Positions 57,601 through 64,000 of a stretch of 64,000 nt of DNA are shown here, piece by piece. The position numbers and the translations under genes were made by a program. The notes under the pieces are model-generated. The model did no database searches. It had not been told where the DNA came from and saw only the letters and a program-made list of their open reading frames with translations. Source of the DNA: Deinandra increscens subsp. villosa (lineage: Eukaryota; Streptophyta; Magnoliopsida; Asterales; Asteraceae); assembly GCA_039602395.1 (NCBI GenBank), contig JBCNJP010000018.1:5142163-5206162 (forward strand), read 5' to 3'. Position 1 is the first letter of the stretch, and every line of letters starts with the position of its first letter.

Positions 57601-60600
57601 GGGGTGTGGAGGGGAATAACGGCGTGGAACACCGCCCCCCCTCCGCGTTTTGGGTCCGCGTGATCCATTCCCGTGGAGAAGTCCACGGCGTTTTGGGTGG
57701 AGGTGTTGTGGGCTTCCTCCAATCATAATTTTCCATGTAATTTTTATTTTTATTTTTTTACTTTTAAACCAATGAAAAATAATCCACCATCACACACCAC
57801 ATCACACCATGTATACCCCTCTCACAACACCAAATGGTGTTATCCAGTCATCGTCCACATGGCACAATAACACCATCCTTTAACACCATGTATACCACAT
57901 GCCCTAAGGGCACACATAAGGTGCAATAAATGCATCTCGAAAATTGAAAAATACATTTTTCAAAAAAAATCTTTGTACATTTCTCATTTTTCAAGATGAA
58001 TCTTGGTATCTTTTTCAATTTTCAAAAAGAATCTTGGTATCCTTTTCAGTTTTCGAGGTGCATTTATTGAACCTTATGTGTGCCCTTAGGGCACATATTA
58101 GAAAACCCCTTAAAAATTTTGCAACTAAAATTTTGCCTCTTTTCTTTTGAAGGAGCCTTGCTTGCAAGTCTAGCTGTTTGAACAGCCGCATCAGCAGATG
58201 CTGCTTCAGGAGTTGCTCTCAGTAACTCACATATGAGTTGTTGGCATTCACTCTGTAATATTTACAGTGCAGCTTAACATAAGGGACTAAACATTAATAT
58301 TAGAAAAAGTTTAAACAAGAGTATCCCGACTATTGAATCAACTACCTGTAAAACCGTCATGGAAAAGCCAATAGTGTAGCCACCTGTGGCCTGAGATGCT
58401 TCAGAATCAAGATTCCCAGACATCTGACCCACCATAGACTTTGGTGTATTCATGTGGGCCTGTTTAGAAGATTTTGATTCAAGCAGATCCCCAACAACAA
58501 CATGGTTTTCTGAAAATATAACAATCACATAACATTATCAAATAAAAACTTATAGTGAGTGTACGTACACATGCACAGAACCAATGAACATCAAGGTTAC
58601 TTATACGAACCAAATATTCGAACAATTGTATCTAGTATAAAACCGAGAAGTTCCTTTGCTGCAGATTGTGCTGCACCCATTGGAGCCATGACAGGTGTCA
58701 CAGGGCTGACTGCCATTAGTGATCCAGCTAATGATGTCCCATTTTTATGTTTTTCTTTTTGTAACTGTCCTTTTACATACTGAAGACCTGTTGTAGCAGT
58801 TTGAGCAGCATGACCCACACCAGACCTAAAAGTATTTACATATTCTGCCTGAGCCTTAATCTTTGATGTGATGATTTCATGTATTGTTGGTCTCAATCTT
58901 TGGCTGTACATGAAATATATGGCAAATTTCAGTAGTGGTGTAATATTTCTTAGATAGAACAGAAGTATTTATAATACAGATGAACTGAATACCAGATTAT
59001 AGCACCAGCAACTGCAAGTTTGTCAAGCATGCAAAGGCACTCAACCATAGTCTGCAAATACTTCACATGAAGAGGAGATTCATTTTTTCTCATTGTTTCC
59101 TATATACAGTGAATTGGAAACCCATTATTATAATATTAGAGAATATAAATCCTTTTCACATTTATAAGATGAGGTTGTATAGCTTGCACAGTTCATACAA
59201 CAAATTCATCAGGAGTGCACTCCAAAAGCCATGCTGGAAGACGAGGAATATTCTTCGTATCCTTTCCAGTATTGTCAGCACCATCATGAATATCATCATC
59301 ATCATGACCATCATACGAAGAACTGAAATAAATTGAAACAGAAACAATAGATTATCTTATCCACGTGTTCTAAAGTGATTCATAGTTTAAAAAGGATCTA
59401 CAGATAAATCATCAACATATAAAGATTTTTGCAGAAAATTTCCACTAAGAACTGAGATTTTATCTTACCCTCCATCAACAGAACTGGCAAATCCAGACGC
59501 ACCGACATGGTTGTCACCTTTTACTAATCTAGTTCTCCGTGAGAGAGACTGGGAATTATTCATTGAAAATGCAGCAACGGTTGTGGTTGGAATAGCATCA
59601 TCCTTCTCATTCATACTAGGGGTAGCTGAGCTGCACTAAAAAAATCTATAAGTTCTAAAAGATCCCTCTTGTAATTCTATTCTTTTTTAGAACAGTTACT
59701 GCAATATTCCTTACATGCATGATAAAATCAAAATATGAAGCAAGTAAGCATTGCAACAGGTCATAAACCAGAAAAGAAAATTTACCTATATTCACCAGTA
59801 TTATAAAGATGAGAATGCAAATCTTCCAACACTTTGTAAAAAAGAACCCCTCGCAGTTTTGCCAGCTCAGATCGGACATCTTGAAGAGCTCCAACCTGGC
59901 CAAACCAGCTAGGATGTAAATTTTCTAAGTTAATTTTAAACATGTTACATGTCTCAGAAGGGAACTAAATAGTAGGTACACAGAGGCATGCCTCAAGTAT
60001 GAACCATACTAGAACCACGAATAGTGTAATTTCACTGTCATGTATATTGAAGTTAGGACGTGCAAGTCACCACATAGATCAAAAGGCCAGTTTCTTTAAT
60101 CTCCCTATTCTATTTACCGTTTCTTATGGGGTCTAAATAATGGATATGTAAAACAAGAAATTACATTCGACACTACAATTTAATACTTCTGATCACTATC
60201 CTTAAAGCAATTTCTCCACCACCATTCATAGAACAATAAGCTTTGGGTTTGTGTCAAATCACTTCCCGAGATACAACGAAACAAGAGGTAGTATACCTAA
60301 TCAACACTGCACAGGTGGTGATAAGTCGATTGAACTTACTGAGTTTACAAGTATTTCAAGGAACTACAGATCATGTTTGGTACCAACGTGATGTATTACT
60401 AATCTGATATAAGAGAAACAAAGTTCTGGTTTCTATGTGTAAGGATTTTCTCCTCCTTACACATGAAGTTTGACTGTTGCTATATATAACCGTCTTCGTG
60501 ACCTTTCGAATGGTCACGAAACCCCTTTAAATAGGCACTATAACAAACCAACCCTTAATAGGTGCAACTAATCCAAACTAATGCATTCTATTGAACCAAC

Positions 60601-61765
60601 CAAACTCTTGCAAAGCATGTAAAATTGTGTGTTAATCATGCTAGTTTTCCACCTTGAACTACAGAAAGGCATCATAATTTAGAACTATCTGAACATTTTA
60701 AGATGACTCACCGTCTGAAGTCCCTCTCTTTCAAGCATTCTAGCTGATTGAACATGTACTTGAACTGCTGCATATAGCTGATTTTCATCAATGAGCTTGT
60801 TTATACGAGTTGGAACCTGAAATGTATTAACAGTTGACTTCCTTTTTCAAATCTTGTCCAGCATCACACATGCTCAAATCTTTCTTGAAGCAAATGAAAT
60901 GCTAAATGGTACAATATAAATAGGTAGAAGGAGAACACAAACCTGAGCTATGTTCTCAATCTGATCCAACAAGGAGATTATGTGCCTCAGTGTCATGGAC
61001 CGATACCAAAGCTGCTGCAACTGTTTGTTACGAGCACTGATCACTCTTTTTGCATTACCCAAATCAACTTTAAGTTTTCCTACGCTTTGAGTAGACTCGC
61101 TAAATAACCGCAATATCTGTGAATAATTCTGAATTGCTCTATTGAATCCGCCATGATAAGTTTGAACAACTTCATCCACAACTTCCTCAACAATATCACT
61201 TTGGTCTTTCAATGCTTGGATTTCACCATCCCGATCTTTTGACGTCAAGATACGGACAACATGAGGTAACGAATCAAACCGTGCCACAGTCCAGCTCTCA
61301 TCTACATTCTCAAGATCATCTCTTAAATACTGCAATGGAACCAAACCATATAACAAATATCAAATCAAATACTTCCACCTCTCCACATCAATACATGCTT
61401 CCCTATTTAATCTAAACAGTATATAGATAAATATAATAATATATAACAACTCTTGCTGGAAATGCATAACGTTGGTGTATAGAGAATATGATTCATGGCC
61501 CTCTTATCAGATACTATTCCAAGTCAAATTAGTTGAAACGCATCAATTTGATCCAAAATGTGTTAGTGTAGCTGTTTTACAGGGACAAGACGAGTATCAT
61601 ACATAAATCGTAAGATTTTCAACGGAATTCTAAAAGCCAAAAATCGCTTTAAACTAGCAGCATATAAAATTTTGAGATAGATTAATTGGAACAGTGCTTA
61701 ATTAGACAGAACTCAGTACTCACCGCTTTATCTGGAGGAACAGGCAATCCATCAAAGAGTCCCAT
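51685..61765 (-). CDS. SEC8: SEC8, exocyst complex subunit, copy B (25 exons)
   Basis: Second complete SEC8 gene, same exocyst role as copy A. Exons, in order of translation: 61765-61724, 61329-60943, 60816-60712, 59895-59786, 59630-59469, 59322-59199, 59099-58993, 58903-58611, 58509-58346, 58252-58137, 57496-57432, 57327-57200, 57098-57049, 56958-56858, 56623-56511, 56410-56303, 56162-55971, 55367-55282, 54084-53889, 53629-53552, 53460-53359, 53270-53196, 53098-53003, 52093-52044, 51772-51685. Every exon has exactly the same length as in copy A, and the exons I compared show only synonymous changes (for example in exons 4, 9 and 24). GC donors of introns 10, 16 and 18 are conserved. Intron 10 has an extra 323 bp MITE. 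Predicted 1045 residues. May be the other allele rather than a second locus. Confidence 0.94.
51800..51995 (-). mobile_element. tRNA-derived SINE in SEC8-B intron 24
   Basis: Mirror of 24205-24400, with the A- and B-box-like motifs on the minus strand near 51960-51980 and 51930-51940. Confidence 0.6.
52139..52428. mobile_element. MITE in SEC8-B intron 23
   Basis: Mirror of 23768-24055, with GGTTTTCAAGCCCC near one end and GGGTTTTCAAGCCCC near the other. Confidence 0.6.
52673..52812 (-). mobile_element. TS-like SINE in SEC8-B intron 23
   Basis: Mirror of 23364-23510; ends in CAACAACAA on this strand; 18 bp duplications at 52655-52672 and 52813-52830. Confidence 0.88.
54494..55147. mobile_element. 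Non-autonomous hAT element in SEC8-B intron 18
   Basis: Mirror of 20748-21690 without the nested Tourist MITE. Duplication ATATTGAT at 54486-54493 and 55148-55155. 654 bp. Confidence 0.9.
55459..55843. mobile_element. hAT-like MITE in SEC8-B intron 17
   Basis: Mirror of 20050-20432, ends AGAGGTGTTCA and TGAGCACCTCT. Confidence 0.6.
57578..57900. mobile_element. MULE-type MITE in SEC8-B intron 10, right arm only
   Basis: 323 bp with ends TATGCGGTATAC and GTATACCACAT (inverted) and a perfect 10 bp flanking repeat GCCCTAAGGG (57568-57577 and 57901-57910), consistent with a 9-10 bp MULE duplication. The left arm has the single site near 18312-18320. No coding. Confidence 0.85.
57908..58084. mobile_element. 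MITE in SEC8-B intron 10 (shared)
   Basis: Mirror of 18138-18313, with GGCACACATAAGG and CCTTATGTGTGCC ends. Confidence 0.72.
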
Positions 61766-62236
61766 AGCTCAAACGAACTAAACAGACAAGTCGAATTCGA
61801 CTGAAATTCAAAATTCTGCAAGCAAACAAGAGATCAGTTATACATAAATTGCAATCTGGTTTACGCGAAGAGGAGATATACGCGATTGCTTACCGGAAGA
61901 CAGTACGAAGTTAGCTGTGATCGGAAGATCTGGAGGAGGAGGAAACAGAGGGGAGCTCCAGCAAACGAAAGGAAAAGGGCACTGACCAGACCTGACAATT
62001 TTGAGACTAGATGTGTTTAATCATATATGGTTGAGTTTTCAACTGCTGACCGTGACCCAAGTGCGTCAAACCATTCACATTCACGACTCAAATTGTAGGC
62101 CGTTTGATTTATATTTGTTCGGTCCTTTTAGGTCTCATTATTGATCCCGTCACTCATTAGCCTCTTTGTTTCTTCTCCTTTACATCAGCTAACCAAGTCA
62201 ATTTTGCTGACCCAGGTCAATTTTGCTGACCGTGTC
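61766..62236 (-). promoter_or_regulatory. SEC8-B upstream region and 5' UTR with leader intron
   Basis: Minus-strand leader: 50 bp before the ATG, leader intron 61816-61893, then CT-rich UTR (GA-rich on +) to about 61960. Beyond about 62200 it joins directly to the SINE; the MITE-bearing 0.85 kb upstream of copy A is missing. Confidence 0.55.
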
Positions 62237-62431
62237 TTTTTTCTTTTAACGGCAAGTGAATCTCCCGAAAAATTCAAGAAGTATTTACACTAGTTGAGCT
62301 CATTTCAGGGAAAATCCATCTCTACGAGCAGCCGGGCAGTAAAACTTGGGGCTTAGGGATCGAACTTGTGACATTTCAGTTTCAAGTCTCTCATCATCGC
62401 CAGTAACCACTCAGACAAGTCCTTGTGATTC
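62237..62431 (-). mobile_element. tRNA-derived SINE, right copy
   Basis: Mirror of 12972-13168. The target duplication at 62432-62445 is intact (CCTAAGACCGTGTC), while the one at the tail side is cut short to GTGTC by the upstream deletion. Confidence 0.8.
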
Positions 62432-62445
62432 CCTAAGACCGTGTC

Positions 62446-64000
62446 TAAAAGGCGTTTTCGCCCCTCTTCTTGGGGCGTTTTCAAGCTCACAATTTGGTTG
62501 TAGCATTGTGGCGCTCACAATAAAACCCTAAATTCACATAATCATCATTCACATTATCACTAATTTACTCCACATCATTTTTAATATCACACATGCATGA
62601 CATCATGTTTGGCATCTTCTCACGATTACGTCATTACACATAACCTATTTTAATAAGATGCTTATTTCTATTTCTATTCTTACGATATAAAATAAATCAT
62701 TTATTTCTATCTCTGCTTTTATAATATAGAAAAAATCTCTACTTCTATAAGGAACATGTTGTGAATGCTCCAAGATAAGAGGCAATAAGATCAATTTAAA
62801 TGAATGATCTAGAGATGTTATTATAATATTAGATATGTTAGTTAATTTTAGAGTAAACACTAATTTACGTCCTCAAGGTTTCGTCAAAAATCATGTTACG
62901 TCTTTAAACTTTTTTCATGCTATTTTGGTTTTGATTCTTAATACATTATATCCCTTCTTGTAATGATTTGTGACACCTCCATTAGATTTCCGCCAAATGT
63001 GATAATTTCTTAGTTGTTGATTCTCCTACACACAAAAGAAAACCCAAATAAAAACTCAACCATGAAACCTTAATCTTATCTATCATCAAACATGGTGAAT
63101 ATTTGGCCTAATCATTGATCTAGCCCTAAATAAGCATATATGATGTAGATTTAAACATTACATGGCAAGTAAACATGATTTAATCATCATAACATGCAGA
63201 TCTAACCCTAGATGACATGTGATTTGTAGATCTAAACATTTCATGGCAAAACAAAATAACTTGATCATCATAACATGTAGATCTAACCCTAGATGGCATT
63301 TAACTTGTAGATCTAAGCATCTTGTATCATAAAAATGTAAACTTGATCATCATAATATGTAGATCTAACCCTAGATGACATGCATGTTGAAGATCTAGTC
63401 ATATAAGGCACCAAATTTACAATCTTGATGAGCAAACCCTAGATCTAGGTCATTTTTAGCAATTATCACATGTATCTAACCTAGATCTATCATAAAGATG
63501 CAAACTTAATGACATATGACATGGATTTTGGTACTTAGGTGCATGCATGATCAAATCTAATTAAAATCTAACATAAAAATCAAGTCTTTATTTAATAAAA
63601 CCTAGATCTACAACATATAAGCATGCATGAACATAGATTCAAGCCAAAAACACAATAAAGTTCCAATCTTGGACTAAGAATCAATAGATCTAGATGAAGA
63701 GATGGTTTAGAACATAGATCTAACCCTAAGAAGTCATAAAGGTCAGATCTTGAAGAATGGGGTTGAAGATTAGCACATACCGGTAAACCGAAAAGATGAA
63801 GAAAAAGGGATGAAAAGGGAGGATCCAAGCTTCAATCTTCAAATATGAAATTAGGGTTTGTTTAGAGGATTTTCAGGGGTTTTAGGACATTCTAGAGCTG
63901 ATAGGGGCTGAAAGTGAGGAGCATGGAGGCTAATGTTGTTTAAATAAGGGAATAATTAGGGTTTTGCTGGAAACAGGGGTCTAAGTGTATCGCTTAGGGG
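62446..64000. other. AT-rich LTR-like DNA, no gene
   Basis: Mirror of 11945-12957 followed directly by 7633-8193, without the LTR element: the empty insertion site is near 63433. Many AGATCTA words. A 78-codon ORF (63592-63828, minus) has no recognisable product. Confidence 0.55.

Larger units (their letters stand above)
43930..64000 (-). repeat. Right arm of the giant inverted repeat
   Basis: Reverse-complement counterpart of 7633-42608. The 64000 end matches 7633, so the arm continues past the window. It lacks the large left-arm insertions and has two insertions of its own. Confidence 0.9.

Noticed and set aside
63592..63828. 78-codon ORF near the window end
   Set aside because: Antisense of LTR-like AGATCTA-rich DNA; no similarity recognised.

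Overview
This is a stretch of plant nuclear DNA: AT-rich, rich in transposons, with one large intron-containing gene, a nuclear tRNA gene and no prokaryotic gene organisation. The mix of Copia, Gypsy, L1-type LINE, hAT, MULE and PIF/Harbinger elements and tRNA-derived SINEs fits a eudicot. The TE flavour reminds me of Asteraceae, but that is only an impression.

The window is dominated by a giant inverted repeat. The left arm (about 7633-43429) and the right arm (43930-64000, still running off the window end) carry the same sequence in opposite orientation, and a 500-N assembly gap lies at the axis. Each arm holds a complete, apparently intact 25-exon gene for SEC8 (exocyst complex subunit, EXO70 partner, 1045 codons): copy A on + (14467-24505) and copy B on - (51685-61765), converging on the axis. 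Each arm also has one tRNA-Lys(UUU) gene (30508-30580 and 47560-47632). A third, partial SEC8 copy (exon 19 plus flanking intron) lies at 3583-4483.

The arms differ by roughly 1-2% in the introns I compared and by clean presence/absence of transposons. Left only: a non-autonomous LTR element (8199-11944), a gag-only Copia element (31188-39228), a Tourist MITE in SEC8 intron 18 (20875-21160) and a 2.9 kb block (about 26876-29786). Right only: an 891 bp palindrome-rich element (48803-49693) and a 323 bp MITE in SEC8 intron 10 (57578-57900). For most of these I could read the target-site duplication in one arm and the empty site in the other. This is what two haplotypes of a heterozygous plant look like when both are placed in one scaffold, one flipped. 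A genuine recent inverted duplication is the alternative.

Layout: 1-1760 Copia fragment (-); 1815-3530 LINE fragment (+) split by a hAT-type element; 3583-4483 SEC8 fragment (-); 4675-7251 Gypsy 3' end and long LTR; 7252-14330 LTR-like DNA with an inserted LTR element, then a SINE and a MITE; 14467-24505 SEC8-A with intronic MITEs, SINEs and a hAT element; 24716-28711 two Harbinger elements; 28717-29374 foldback; 30508 tRNA-Lys; 30880-43429 a LINE interrupted by a hAT element, itself interrupted by the gag-only Copia and a MULE; gap; then the mirror image of all this to 64000. SEC8 and the tRNA are the only likely functional host genes. I found no wholly new enzymatic system. The most notable items are the inverted arms, three GC-AG introns in SEC8, and a MULE with convergent transposase and trihelix-type genes.
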